Assembly (NCBI RefSeq): GCF_000420805.1
Contig: NZ_ATVQ01000001.1
Location: 1,240,001-1,304,000 of the forward strand
DNA from: Yaniella halotolerans DSM 15476
Lineage (GTDB): Bacteria; Actinomycetota; Actinomycetes; Actinomycetales; Micrococcaceae
Reading direction: 5' to 3'
Length of the DNA: 64,000 nucleotides
Under the pieces are notes generated by a model that saw only the letters and a list, made by a program, of their open reading frames with translations, was not told where the DNA came from and searched no databases. This document shows, piece by piece, positions 35,787 through 44,512 of the stretch. Position 1 is the first letter of the stretch. Every line of letters starts with the position of its first letter. The translations under genes were made by a program, and so were the position numbers.

Positions 35787-36452
35787 TTAGACGATACCGG
35801 TGCGGTAGGCCAGCACCACGGCCTGCACTCGGTCACGAGCCCCCAGTTTCGTCAACACTTTGCCCACGTGCGTTTTGACAGTGGTGGCCGAGACAAACAG
35901 TTTCGCCGCGATCTCGGTGTTTGATAACCCCTCGGCCATGGCTTCCAACACCTCACGTTCACGAGCAGTCAGTGTGGCTAGAGCCGCCAGCTCGGCGTCG
36001 TATTCCGCCGACGGCGTCGAACGTTTCGGGGTCACCAGGTGTTCGAGCAACCGTTTCGTCGTCGAGGGTGCAATCACCGCATCGCCGTGGAACACCGAAG
36101 TGATGGCGCCGAGAAGCTGCTCCGGTGGCGCATCCTTGAGCAGGAAGCCGCTGGCTCCGGCGTCTATCGCGTCCAGGGCATACTCGTCGAGGTCAAACGT
36201 CGTCAGCACAATAATTTTGAGGGCCCCATTGTGCTCCAGTAACCCCTTGGTTGCGGCAATCCCGTCCATGACGGGCATTCGAACATCCATCAGGACGACG
36301 TCGGCGGCTCGGATATGTGCCGAATGCACGGCTTCCTGGCCATTGGATGCCTCACCGGTAACCGTCATATCGTCCCGGGAATTCACGAGCATCGACAGCC
36401 CGGAACGGATAAGCTGCTGATCGTCGACGATGGCCACTTTGATGGGTTGCAT
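35787..36452 (-). CDS. NarL/FixJ-type response regulator
   Basis: 221 residues. The receiver has VDDQQ (10-11), phospho-acceptor Asp56 in VVLMDVRMPVMDG, VLTTFDLDEY and GFLLKDAPPEQLL. The LuxR-type helix-turn-helix lies near 155-205 (LTAREREVLEAMAEG, then VSATTVKTHVGKVLTKL). The cognate kinase gene ends 92 bp upstream on the same strand. The system resembles DesKR/LiaSR-like actinobacterial pairs, and the neighbouring MacB-type exporter is a possible target. Confidence 0.9.
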   Translation of the reverse strand: MQPIKVAIVDDQQLIRSGLSMLVNSRDDMTVTGEASNGQEAVHSAHIRAADVVLMDVRMPVMDGIAATKGLLEHNGALKIIVLTTFDLDEYALDAIDAGASGFLLKDAPPEQLLGAITSVFHGDAVIAPSTTKRLLEHLVTPKRSTPSAEYDAELAALATLTAREREVLEAMAEGLSNTEIAAKLFVSATTVKTHVGKVLTKLGARDRVQAVVLAYRTGIV

Positions 36453-36544
36453 GGAGTCAATCCTCGCAGGTGGACTGTGGAATATGAGAGTCTAGCGGTT
36501 GGGTGCGGCAGTGCTGGTAGTCGCTATGCATATCTGGGCGAAGC

Positions 36545-37804
36545 CTAAATAGTTTGATAGGGCAGTTGCGCGTGGACCCGGAATCCGCCGCTTGCTTTCG
36601 GACCGGCTGAAAGCGTGCCGTCATACAGTGCGGTGCGTTCTCGCATGCCCACTAACCCCTGACCGGCGTTATCGGTTTCGGCTGCCCCAATGCCGTCGTC
36701 TTCAACCGTGACTGAGACCCCTGAATTCCACCACCGCAGTGTCACGGTAGCGGTCGCATCGGGTCCAGCGTGCCGGGCGACATTGGTGAGGGCTTCCTGA
36801 GTGATGCGATACAGCACCAGTTCTGCCCCGTCGGCCATTTGGTGTTGGGGCTCACCGCTGCGATACAACTCGACCCGCATGCCGGCTAACCGTATCGTGG
36901 CAATCAGCTCGTCGATATCAGCAAGGCCGGGTTGCGGAGAGGTTGCGGCGGCATCGGTATCACGCAGCACACCGAGAAGCCGGCGCATCTGGTCGAGTGC
37001 GTCCCTGCCGGTTTCTGCGATGGTGCCCAGAGTGCGCGCAGCGATTTCTGGATCAGCTCTTGCTGCGTAACGCCCGCCGTCCGCCTGCGAAATCATCACT
37101 TGCAAAGAATGCGCGACGATGTCGTGGAGCTCCCTGGCAATCCTGTTGCGTTCGTCAGCGGCAGCCAGTTCGCGTTCTTGACGAGCCTCAATGCGCAGCT
37201 GCTCTGTCCGGGCCTGCAGGGTTTCCATCCGGACGCGCCGGGTGCGCTGGACGTTGCCGATTGCCCAGAACAGCACCACCAGTGCAATGACAGGGATGCT
37301 AACCGGCAGCGCGTAGAACGCCCCGGACGGTTCGATCAGTTCACCTTCCGAATACGACCCTTCACCCCAGAAATGTGGCAGCATCGTTGCTTCTGCGGCG
37401 TAGAGCACCGCTCCCACGAGCGCAGTACAGAACCCGGCAATCGATGCCCAACTCGGGGCCAAATGGGCGAGATTCTGGACGGTCAGCACCACCATAATCA
37501 TCGACGGCAGCAACTCGGGCCCAAGCACCAGGTGAATCAGCGAGCCGACCACCACGAGGGCAGCTGAGGCTACCGGATTCGTCCGACGGATAACCCACGG
37601 TGCCATATGCAGCACCAGAATAGTCACGACGACGGTTCGCAGCGCCCAGTTAGGCCAGTTGTACACGAGCATGGGGAAGGTCGCCGACGTCATCGACCCG
37701 GCAGAGGTCACCAGCAACAGCCCCAATAGCGGCAGAATGATGAGCCCATCGGCGAGCCGAGGATATGTGCGCCACCACGTGACAATGCGGTCAAAAAACT
37801 TCAC
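36545..37804 (-). CDS. NarL-family sensor histidine kinase
   Basis: 419 residues. Five or six transmembrane helices fill the first ~185 residues. A coiled linker (LQARTEQLRIEARQ) leads to the HisKA_3 phosphorylation box (IARELHDIVAHSLQVMISQ). The HATPase_c part has NVARHA, VTVEDDGIG and GLVGMRER. It is a typical membrane-sensing kinase without an extracellular sensor domain. It is 56 bp downstream of the nitronate monooxygenase gene and may be read through from it. Confidence 0.9.
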   Translation of the reverse strand: MKFFDRIVTWWRTYPRLADGLIILPLLGLLLVTSAGSMTSATFPMLVYNWPNWALRTVVVTILVLHMAPWVIRRTNPVASAALVVVGSLIHLVLGPELLPSMIMVVLTVQNLAHLAPSWASIAGFCTALVGAVLYAAEATMLPHFWGEGSYSEGELIEPSGAFYALPVSIPVIALVVLFWAIGNVQRTRRVRMETLQARTEQLRIEARQERELAAADERNRIARELHDIVAHSLQVMISQADGGRYAARADPEIAARTLGTIAETGRDALDQMRRLLGVLRDTDAAATSPQPGLADIDELIATIRLAGMRVELYRSGEPQHQMADGAELVLYRITQEALTNVARHAGPDATATVTLRWWNSGVSVTVEDDGIGAAETDNAGQGLVGMRERTALYDGTLSAGPKASGGFRVHAQLPYQTI

Positions 37805-37860
37805 GGCACCAACCCTATGCGGCAGTGCTGGCCAGTCGCATCATCCTCTGGGACGATTCG

Positions 37861-38883
37861 TTAGGATGCCAACCAGTCAATAATTTCGACGGCGCTACCG
37901 GTGCGGGCCTGCAAATACCCGGTGCCGGCGAACAGGTGGGTCGAACGTGGATCACGAGCCTCGATGGCCGCGCGCTTGATTGGCACGGTCAGCGCATTGA
38001 CTTCCGGATATGCGGCCGGGGCATCCAGCGACATCAGCTCATTGACCAGCGATCGTGAAACCCGCCCCGAGTACACACGCGTCAACTGTGTGATCCCCGA
38101 ACGATCGGTGCGCAACATGTACCGGTGCAGTGCGTTGCTGCCGGCCTCATCGGTCAATAACAGTGCGGTCCCTACCGCAGCCGCCGATGCACCGTGGGCC
38201 TGTACTTTGTGCACATCCTCCGGCGTCATAATGCCACCCGCTGCAACAAAGGGAATATCGACGACGGCGTTTACCGCGTCCAATAGTTCGGGCAGTTCCA
38301 GGGTTTCGGGTGTGCCCAATGGGTCATGCACCGAACGGTGCCCACCAGCTTCGGGCCCCTGTACAACCAAAAAGTCGGCGCCGTGGTCCGCGGCATTGCG
38401 GGCTTCAGCCGCCGAGGTCACCGTCACGCCAACCTGGGTGTCGGACTCATGCAGCTTCTGGAACACCTCTGGGCCGGGAAGTCCAAAGGTAAAGGACACG
38501 ATTGGCCACTCGACTGCCGCCTCAAGTTTGGCATCCCAGTCGTCCGACACATCTGCGCCGGCTTGTTCAACGGTCGGGAGCTCAACGTCCAACCGTTCGG
38601 CAAACGGCAGGAGTTCGTTGCGAAATGCCGTCAGCTTTTCGGCACGTCCTTGCTGACTCTTCGCGACATCGACCGCAGTGTTGGCCGCATCCGGGACAAA
38701 CAGGTTCACGCCCACGTCACCGCTTGAGGCCACCGAACGAAAATCTTCGGCCAAGCGTGCAGCGGTTTTATTGCCGCCTCCGAGAAATCCGAGCGCTCCC
38801 GTGGATGCCACCGCGCGAGCTAGTTCATTGGACGACGGTCCGCCGGCCATTGGTGCGGCAACGATTGGATGACGAAATTCCAT
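37861..38883 (-). CDS. Nitronate monooxygenase (2-nitropropane dioxygenase family)
   Basis: 340 residues with a TIM-barrel, FMN-binding pattern: PIVAAPMAGGPSSNELARAV at the start, then DFLVVQGPEAGGHRS, which contains the conserved active-site region. The later VAAGGIMTPEDVHKVQAHGA is the phosphate-binding strand-loop. The family oxidises toxic alkyl nitronates such as propionate 3-nitronate using FMN. The protein is cytosolic. It is divergent from the ParB-like gene. Confidence 0.85.
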   Translation of the reverse strand: MEFRHPIVAAPMAGGPSSNELARAVASTGALGFLGGGNKTAARLAEDFRSVASSGDVGVNLFVPDAANTAVDVAKSQQGRAEKLTAFRNELLPFAERLDVELPTVEQAGADVSDDWDAKLEAAVEWPIVSFTFGLPGPEVFQKLHESDTQVGVTVTSAAEARNAADHGADFLVVQGPEAGGHRSVHDPLGTPETLELPELLDAVNAVVDIPFVAAGGIMTPEDVHKVQAHGASAAAVGTALLLTDEAGSNALHRYMLRTDRSGITQLTRVYSGRVSRSLVNELMSLDAPAAYPEVNALTVPIKRAAIEARDPRSTHLFAGTGYLQARTGSAVEIIDWLAS

Positions 38884-39045
38884 GATCTATCCTTAGCAGT
38901 TCGGCAATAACCCCCACTCTAGAACGATCCCCGCCTGAACCGAAGTCACAACACCACACCGACGCCGCCTGTGCCAACCAGGATCGTTCAACACCTAGAG
39001 TATTAACCGACCACACACGCCATCGATCATGACCACGGGTGAAAC

Positions 39046-39504
39046 ATGTCTGAGGGACATCACGAAACGCTGTTTGACCTTGAACCGGCCGAACCCGCCG
39101 CACCGGCGGAGCCCACCGTTGAAGCAGCGGATGATACCGAGCACCAAGGTGCCTTCGACATTGGTATTTCCATCCCCGAACCGTTTACGGAACCGGATGA
39201 GGATGCGGCCGACGACGTCGAAGAGCCCGCCGCTGAAGTGGTCGAAGAAGTGTTGCAGAACCCGGAAACTGCGCCTCGCAAACACCCCAATAAGGTGAGT
39301 TTCTACCAGGAACCCGAGGATACCGCCCGACTGCGTGGCGCTGTCCTGCATACCATGGTCCCCGAGGGACACCGTTCACTCAGCCAGTTCGTGATCCGTG
39401 CGGTCATGACAGAAGTGCAGCGCCTCGAAGAAAAGTACAACGGCGGTAAACCTTTCCCCGCGGTGGCGGCAAATGAAATGCCACAAGGACGCCCACATAG
39501 CTAA
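39046..39504 (+). CDS. ParB C-terminal-like ribbon-helix-helix protein
   Basis: 152 residues in two parts. Residues 1-80 are acidic, Pro/Ala/Glu-rich and disordered, with short repeats of E-P-A. Residues 83-150 carry a conserved DNA-binding-like module: KVSFYQEPEDTARLRGAV, then GHRSLSQFVIRAVM, ending KPFPAVAANEMPQGRP. This resembles the centromere-binding ribbon-helix-helix domain of small actinobacterial ParB proteins (pCXC100 type). There is no ParA gene beside it. It might be a chromosomal orphan, a relic of an integrated plasmid or a nucleoid protein. The similarity is by pattern memory, so the call is moderate. Confidence 0.6.
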   Translation: MSEGHHETLFDLEPAEPAAPAEPTVEAADDTEHQGAFDIGISIPEPFTEPDEDAADDVEEPAAEVVEEVLQNPETAPRKHPNKVSFYQEPEDTARLRGAVLHTMVPEGHRSLSQFVIRAVMTEVQRLEEKYNGGKPFPAVAANEMPQGRPHS

Positions 39505-39609
39505 TCAACCTGGTGTCTGACGTGGTGGAATCACACAGCTGTAGTGACACGGATCATGACGTTGACTAAAGTGTGCTAGACACATCACTCACCGTGAAGG
39601 AGTCTGGCA

Positions 39610-41310
39610 ATGCAGTCCTTAGTAATGGCTGTGGTGGGCATAGTCATGATGTTGCTTGGGTATTTTCTCTACTCCAAGTTTCTAGCAAAACGGGTATTTA
39701 AACTGAGCCCGGACTATCAAGCACCATCACATAAGTACCAGGACGGAATCGATTACGTTCCGACCAATAAATGGGTTTTGTGGGGACACCACTTTACCTC
39801 CGTTGCAGGTGCCGCGCCGATCGTTGGACCCGCTGTCGCAGTGATCTGGGGTTGGCTGCCCGCGTTTTTGTGGGTCACGTTGGGCACCGTGTTTTTCGCA
39901 GGCATGCATGACATGGGCGCCCTCTGGGCTTCGGCCCGTCACAAAGGGCGTTCGATCGGTACGCTTTCTGGCCGATACATTGGCGGTTCGGGACGCATCT
40001 TGTTCCTTGTCGTCATCTTTTTCTTGTTGTTGATGGTCAACGCGGTCTTTGCTGTGGTCATCGCAGATCTGCTCATCTCTACACCGACGGCGGTCATCCC
40101 GGTCTGGGGTGCGATCGCGGTTGCGTTACTGATTGGGCAGGCCATTTACCGGTTGAAGTGGAATCTTCCGATCGTCTCGATCGTCGGTGTTGGTGCGCTG
40201 TACGGGTTGATTATCTTGGGAGACCGATTCCCGGTTGCATTGCCAGAGACCATCATGGGTATGTCCTCCGCGGCGTTCTGGATTATTGTCCTCTTTCTGT
40301 ATGCAGGAATTGCTTCGATGTTGCCGGTGTGGATGCTTCTGCAGCCTCGTGATTACATTAATGGGTTGCAGCTGTTCGTTGGTCTGGGCTTGCTGTACCT
40401 GGCAGTCTTCATTTCAAACCCAACTGTTGTCGCACCGGCGGTCAATCAAAATGTTCCTGAAGGCACGCCCGGGATTATGCCGCTGTTGTTCGTGACGGTT
40501 GCGTGTGGGGCGATTTCGGGTTTCCACGGTGTGGTGTCATCGGGTACTTCGTCCAAGCAGTTGGATAAGGAACCGGATGCCAGATTGGTTGGGTATTTCG
40601 GTGCCGTGGGTGAAGGTCTGTTGGCCTTGGGCACGATCATCGCTACGACGTCGGGCTTTGCCACTCTGGCGGCTTGGGAGGAAGTGTATTCGGCATTCAA
40701 CGAGGGTGGTGCTGGTGCATTTGTCACTGCCGGCGGGGGTATTCTCAACGCTGGTTTGGCTATTCCAGAGAGTCTGGCAGCTACGATTTTGGCAACCATG
40801 GCTGTCCTGTTTGCTGCCACAACGATGGATACGGGCGTTCGGCTGCAGCGCTTTGTCACAGCTGAGATTTTCGAGTTGTTCGGTGTCAAACTCAGCGTTT
40901 TCGCGGCTACGTTGATCACGCTGGTGACTGGCTTTGGTTTGGCGTTCTCTGCCGGCGGTGATGGTCGAGGCGGCATGATCATTTGGCCGTTGTTCGGTAC
41001 CACGAACCAGTTGTTGGCAGCGCTGACTATGTCGATCCTGGTCATTATCTTGTTGCGCACCAAGCGTCCTGCGTGGCCGGTGCTGATCCCGTTGATCTTC
41101 GTGTTCTTCGTGTCGATGTACGCGGCGATCATCCAGCTGGGAACCTTTATCGCTGATGGTCAGTGGCTACTCGTAGTGATCGATGTGATCATCTTGATTG
41201 CTGCGGTGTGGGTCGTGTTGGCTGCGGTCAGCAGTATGGTTCGTACTCGACATCAGCCGTTGGATCTGGACGCAGAGATGGATGATATCGAAGCGGGAAC
41301 CTCGGTCTAG
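39610..41310 (+). CDS. cstA: Carbon starvation protein A (CstA/BtsT-type peptide or pyruvate transporter)
   Basis: 566 residues and about 15-16 membrane segments. Signatures: the N-terminal YSKFLAKRVF, HHFTSVAGAAPIVGPAVAV, and GAISGFHGVVSSGTSSKQL near 300-320, with FGTTNQLLAALT further on. E. coli CstA and BtsT take up peptides and pyruvate. This shorter form is common in Gram-positive bacteria. GAAGGAGTCTGGCA precedes the ATG. A strong hairpin (41315-41354) closes the transcript. The 105-bp upstream region contains TTGACT but no convincing -10 at the right distance. Confidence 0.9.
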   Translation: MQSLVMAVVGIVMMLLGYFLYSKFLAKRVFKLSPDYQAPSHKYQDGIDYVPTNKWVLWGHHFTSVAGAAPIVGPAVAVIWGWLPAFLWVTLGTVFFAGMHDMGALWASARHKGRSIGTLSGRYIGGSGRILFLVVIFFLLLMVNAVFAVVIADLLISTPTAVIPVWGAIAVALLIGQAIYRLKWNLPIVSIVGVGALYGLIILGDRFPVALPETIMGMSSAAFWIIVLFLYAGIASMLPVWMLLQPRDYINGLQLFVGLGLLYLAVFISNPTVVAPAVNQNVPEGTPGIMPLLFVTVACGAISGFHGVVSSGTSSKQLDKEPDARLVGYFGAVGEGLLALGTIIATTSGFATLAAWEEVYSAFNEGGAGAFVTAGGGILNAGLAIPESLAATILATMAVLFAATTMDTGVRLQRFVTAEIFELFGVKLSVFAATLITLVTGFGLAFSAGGDGRGGMIIWPLFGTTNQLLAALTMSILVIILLRTKRPAWPVLIPLIFVFFVSMYAAIIQLGTFIADGQWLLVVIDVIILIAAVWVVLAAVSSMVRTRHQPLDLDAEMDDIEAGTSV

Positions 41311-41314
41311 TCAT

Positions 41315-41354
41315 ACACAGAACCAGCGGTCAGATTTGGCCGCTGGTTCTGTGT
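41315..41354. terminator. Bidirectional terminator between cstA and the second DUF222/HNH gene
   Basis: A perfect 15-bp stem (41315-41329 with 41340-41354; ACACAGAACCAGCGG and its complement) around a 10-nt loop. It sits in the 47 bp between two convergent stop codons. Confidence 0.8.
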
Positions 41355-41357
41355 TCC

Positions 41358-43259
41358 CTAACCGTTCCAGTACAGATTTCGCAGGAGGGGCTGATACGGG
41401 TCGACCCATGCTGCGGGCTGGAAATACGTGATGCCGTTGATTTTTCTGATGCGCCATTTGCCATTGTGAATATCAGCGTGGTGCCGCGAGCAAACGGTGA
41501 TTCCGTTGTGCTCGTTTGTTAGTCCCTGATTGCACCATTCTTTGCAATGGTGGCATTGGCAGTAGGTGGCCTGGATCGTACAACCTGGTGCTTGGCAGCC
41601 TTTATCCCTGGCGAAGATTGCTTTGCGCTGTGCTGTCGTGAACATCCGTTTGGTGCGATATTCGTGCAGAACGATGTCCTGTCCATTCCAAATTTGGCCC
41701 GTGAGTTCCGTATCACAGAGTGCCTGGGCAGCATTCTTCGGGTGGATCGGCCCCACGTTGACCCCTTCGGACTGATACGGAGTCCAGGGCACTGGACTGA
41801 CGTGCCCGGTATAGATATCGTCTGACCCAGTATGTTCTACGAATACTTGTGTCTCGTGCTTGTCTGGATTGGGCCGTTTGATCACCGTCGGCAGTATGCC
41901 GCCTGGCCCGTGGGGTCGTCGCACTGCCTCTGGCAGCCCTGGCAAACCTAAGGTGGCATAGGCTGTCTGGATATCTTGAACGATTACAAGTTTTGCAGGC
42001 GAACCGTGAGCAGATTTTGCAGTAGCATCTTTCGGCGACATGCTCATGACCGAATACAAGGCGCCGAGCAGAATGGCACCGGCTCGTTCAGCTCGCGAAA
42101 GCAGGTCCATGGTGCTGATTTCTTCAGCGCTGTAAGTGTTTCCGGTTGCGTCCTCAGCGACTATTTCTTCCGCCTCAGTTGGTTGCTGCTCGTCCTCTGC
42201 GTTACTGTCGGAGTTTTCGTGGTCCGCTTGGTCAGCTTTTGCGTCAGCCGCTGCTTTGTAGAGATTGTCGATATTGTCTGGCAGCAGGGGAGTGTCGCCT
42301 TTAAAATTGAGGTTCGTATTCAGGAATTCCTTGAGGAATGCACCCCAGGACGGGTCCATATGCATAGAGGCCGTCGTCGATCCGTCTTGGTGTGATTTCA
42401 GGCGAAGCGCGTTGTCTGGTTTCTTGCGCAGGACCTCAGAAGGAGGTGGCCCATCAGCATCAATGTGGTGAGCGATCATCTCTATCAAACGGTGTTTACT
42501 TTGGCTGATCTCTTCAGGTGTGGAAGATGTTGCGGCTTCGACCAACATGGGTTCAACTGATCGAACGATCTCGTCTTTATACGCGGGCGTATGACCGGAC
42601 TCGATCGCGTATTTCGTGAGGTCTTGGTCCATGGAGATAAAGCGGTCAAGATTTTCAGAAGGGACCAAGCCCTGTGCGAATGCCGTAGCCATTTTCGGCA
42701 TTTTTGGAGCATCTCCGGGCAGGGTGGGACTCACGTCGGAACCATGTGTGACGAATTGAGCGCGGCTGAGTATCTTGTCGGCTTTGCCGCTCGACATCTT
42801 CATAGTTTGCCGAAAGAAATCCTTGGGGGCTTTAAATGCCTGGATACCTTCTGGTGTGCCGAGGTAGGCGCTCGGATCTTTCTGCGCGACCTCAAGTTTG
42901 CGTGCAAGGTTCGCCATATCAGCTTCCGTTGATCGCTCATGCTGCGAGATCATCACGGCAATGGTCTGTAGCGTGTCTTCGACGTTTTCTGGTGGTACCG
43001 GCGCAGGTCGTTCGTCAGTTGCATGCTGTTTCTGCTTCGATGCTGAACTGTATCCTGACCAATCGTCGCCGGGGGCCTTGTCGAACGTTGCCAGTTCATT
43101 CACCGCATGTGGGGAGGCAAAACGCTCCGAAAATTTCTGGCCAAAGAAGGCTTTTGCCAACGCCAATTCACCTAAGGACATGTCGTCGACTGCATCGCCG
43201 TTTATTGCATCGAGGAGTACCGCAGAGCTGATATCCGGTGGGACCAGGGTTTGCGCCAC
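41358..43259 (-). CDS. DUF222/HNH endonuclease domain protein (13E12 type)
   Basis: 633 residues from a GTG behind AAGGAAGGAC. The DUF222 helical domain fills most of the first 330 residues. An acidic linker (about 340-370, DHENSDSNAEDEQQP) and a second conserved stretch (LLSRAERAGAILLGALYSV) follow. The C-terminal HNH nuclease fold carries the Cys pair and active-site residues (GCQAPGCTIQATYCQCHHC, then NGITVCSRHHADIH). It is the intact paralogue of the protein at 27444 and shares the same closing sequence, DPYQPLLRNL-x-WN. Such proteins are abundant in actinobacteria and suspected mobile or defence-related nucleases; the function is unproven. Confidence 0.87.
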   Translation of the reverse strand: MAQTLVPPDISSAVLLDAINGDAVDDMSLGELALAKAFFGQKFSERFASPHAVNELATFDKAPGDDWSGYSSASKQKQHATDERPAPVPPENVEDTLQTIAVMISQHERSTEADMANLARKLEVAQKDPSAYLGTPEGIQAFKAPKDFFRQTMKMSSGKADKILSRAQFVTHGSDVSPTLPGDAPKMPKMATAFAQGLVPSENLDRFISMDQDLTKYAIESGHTPAYKDEIVRSVEPMLVEAATSSTPEEISQSKHRLIEMIAHHIDADGPPPSEVLRKKPDNALRLKSHQDGSTTASMHMDPSWGAFLKEFLNTNLNFKGDTPLLPDNIDNLYKAAADAKADQADHENSDSNAEDEQQPTEAEEIVAEDATGNTYSAEEISTMDLLSRAERAGAILLGALYSVMSMSPKDATAKSAHGSPAKLVIVQDIQTAYATLGLPGLPEAVRRPHGPGGILPTVIKRPNPDKHETQVFVEHTGSDDIYTGHVSPVPWTPYQSEGVNVGPIHPKNAAQALCDTELTGQIWNGQDIVLHEYRTKRMFTTAQRKAIFARDKGCQAPGCTIQATYCQCHHCKEWCNQGLTNEHNGITVCSRHHADIHNGKWRIRKINGITYFQPAAWVDPYQPLLRNLYWNG

Positions 43260-43339
43260 GGCAGCGTCCTTCCTTTTTGTGAGGGGCGGATGAGGAATAT
43301 CTCGACTAATAGGAATTGGGAGCGTCTGATGTTCCTTTT

Positions 43340-43368
43340 ATTTTACCGAAAACCAGGTAAACAATCAA
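43340..43368 (-). promoter_or_regulatory. Predicted promoter of the second DUF222/HNH gene
   Basis: On the minus strand: TTGATT (43363-43368), 17 bp, TAAAAT (43340-43345). The spacer ends in TCGG, as in the promoter at 27307-27335, and ACGCTCCCA follows at 43317-43325. Confidence 0.55.
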
Positions 43369-43467
43369 TGATTTTGAGGTATTTTAATAAGTTTTGTTGA
43401 ACTTAATTAACGTTGGATGCATCCTAATATCAGGTAAACCTATTAGCGTGTGGTAAATATCGTATTT

Positions 43468-43504
43468 TGTGGATAACTGTGGTGCCTTGTTCTGAGTATC
43501 CACA
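43468..43504. promoter_or_regulatory. Dyad TGTGGATA-N21-TATCCACA, copy 2
   Basis: Arms at 43468-43475 and 43497-43504, the same arm sequence and exact 21-bp gap as copy 1. It lies 209 bp upstream of the gene start at 43259. The gap sequences share only scattered bases (both begin ACT-x-TGG), so arms and spacing look selected. Confidence 0.65.
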
Positions 43505-43639
43505 TTTAGCTCCCGACCAGGTTTCGGGTGCGTCCAGGTGGCCTTTCCGGCCTCGTGGGCAGGCATTCAAGAGGCGGGTGTGGGGTTGGCTAGGGAGGTC
43601 GCGAGCGGCGTTAGCGAGGTGCGGTGAAGTCTCCAGCTG

Positions 43640-44395
43640 CTATGTATCGTTGACTTTTGTTAGGCCAATGAACATTTCGTTTCGCAGGGCTCCCACGTGT
43701 CGTTGGGTGATTTGGGCGGCTCTTATCGCGTCGTTCGCCCGAAACGCCTCAATGAGCTCCCTGTGTTCGTCGATGCGCGGTTGAATTTTTTCCATAGGGT
43801 ACGGCACGAAATAGTGATGAAGTGTGTGGTAGGTGTCGAGGTAGGCGTCCAATTCTAGAAGTCGCGACATGTGAGCGCAGTGGCGGTGAAACTGCACATC
43901 GTATTTATGGTGCTCATACCAGGTCGTCGATGCTTCAGATTTTTCGGTTAGCACTTCAAGCTTCTGGCAGTCGCTCTCCGTGGCATGCTGGGCTGCGGCA
44001 AGCATGATTGTGGTTTCCATAAGTGAGCGCTGGTCTATCAGCAGTCGAACAACCGAGGCAGCTGAGTGGTACGCGTCCGTCGCGTCCCCGGATTCTGCTG
44101 GGATCTCGGTGGCGACAAACGTTCCGCCATACCGTCCACGTTTGCGCACGAGGACATGTTCATTGACAAGCTGCTCCAGAGCGCGCCGGGCGGTGGCTTT
44201 CGAGACCTCGAGGCCAGCAGCGATGTCGTTGAGGTGAGGTAGTTTCGTGCCCGGTGGGAGCAAGTCTGAGTCAATGGAAAGACGGATTCTCGCGCGGACT
44301 GTGTCGACTGCGGACAGTCTGGTGAGTGCTTTTGCTCCAGGGGATGCGTGCAGCACTTCCGAAGTTGAGTGGTGTTGGGGCGCGACGTCGTCCAT
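43640..44395 (-). CDS. GntR-family transcriptional regulator (FadR/FCD type)
   Basis: 251 residues. The winged helix-turn-helix spans about 25-95 (LPPGTKLPHLNDIAAGLEVSK region, followed by TARRALEQLVNEHVLVRK). The all-helical effector domain behind it has the Asp/His residues of metal-binding FCD domains (RHCAHMSRLLELD and EHRELIEAFRAND). FCD regulators usually sense an organic acid and repress a catabolic operon. The divergent nitrilase/permease operon is the obvious target. Confidence 0.87.
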   Translation of the reverse strand: MDDVAPQHHSTSEVLHASPGAKALTRLSAVDTVRARIRLSIDSDLLPPGTKLPHLNDIAAGLEVSKATARRALEQLVNEHVLVRKRGRYGGTFVATEIPAESGDATDAYHSAASVVRLLIDQRSLMETTIMLAAAQHATESDCQKLEVLTEKSEASTTWYEHHKYDVQFHRHCAHMSRLLELDAYLDTYHTLHHYFVPYPMEKIQPRIDEHRELIEAFRANDAIRAAQITQRHVGALRNEMFIGLTKVNDT

Positions 44396-44425
44396 GATCT
44401 CAGTCTAACGAGTTGAGCGCCTTCG

Positions 44426-44454
44426 TTGACTTAGGCTTGTGATGTGCCTTATAT
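44426..44454 (+). promoter_or_regulatory. Predicted promoter of the nitrilase/permease operon
   Basis: TTGACT (44426-44431), 17 bp, TTATAT (44449-44454). The transcript would start near 44461, inside or next to an inverted repeat that could be the GntR operator. Confidence 0.6.
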
Positions 44455-44456
44455 TG

Positions 44457-44498
44457 TTCAAAATGAGCGTATTAAAATTTGGCTCTGAGAATTTTGAA
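44457..44498. promoter_or_regulatory. Inverted repeat, candidate GntR operator
   Basis: TTCAAAAT (44457-44464) and ATTTTGAA (44491-44498) with inner GAGC/GCTC arms. It starts just after the predicted -10 element and ends next to the ribosome-binding site, a position suited to repression by the divergent GntR protein. The long gap between arms (26 bp) makes the exact site uncertain. Confidence 0.4.
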
Positions 44499-44512
44499 AG
44501 GACGTTGCCGTT

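Larger units (their letters stand above)
43260..43639. other. Control region of the second DUF222/HNH gene
   Basis: 380 bp, AT-rich between about 43320 and 43480 and clearly lower in GC than neighbouring genes. Read on the minus strand it holds the dyad (43468-43504), a promoter (43340-43368) and ACGCTCCCA (minus strand, 43317-43325), in the same order as upstream of the first DUF222/HNH gene. CAGGTAAAC also occurs twice (43354-43362 and 43431-43439). I see no credible gene in it. Confidence 0.6.

Noticed and set aside
39565-39600. CRP/GlxR-like site TGTG-CTAGA-CACA upstream of cstA
   Set aside because: The gap is five bases rather than six and the outer bases do not fit; not convincing despite the attractive target.
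40446-41132. 228-codon antisense ORF within cstA
   Set aside because: Shadow of the membrane-protein codon pattern; no ribosome-binding site.
43384-43566. 60-codon minus-strand ORF in the AT-rich region
   Set aside because: No ribosome-binding site or recognisable domain; it runs through the second dyad and shows no similarity to the ORF at the first dyad.
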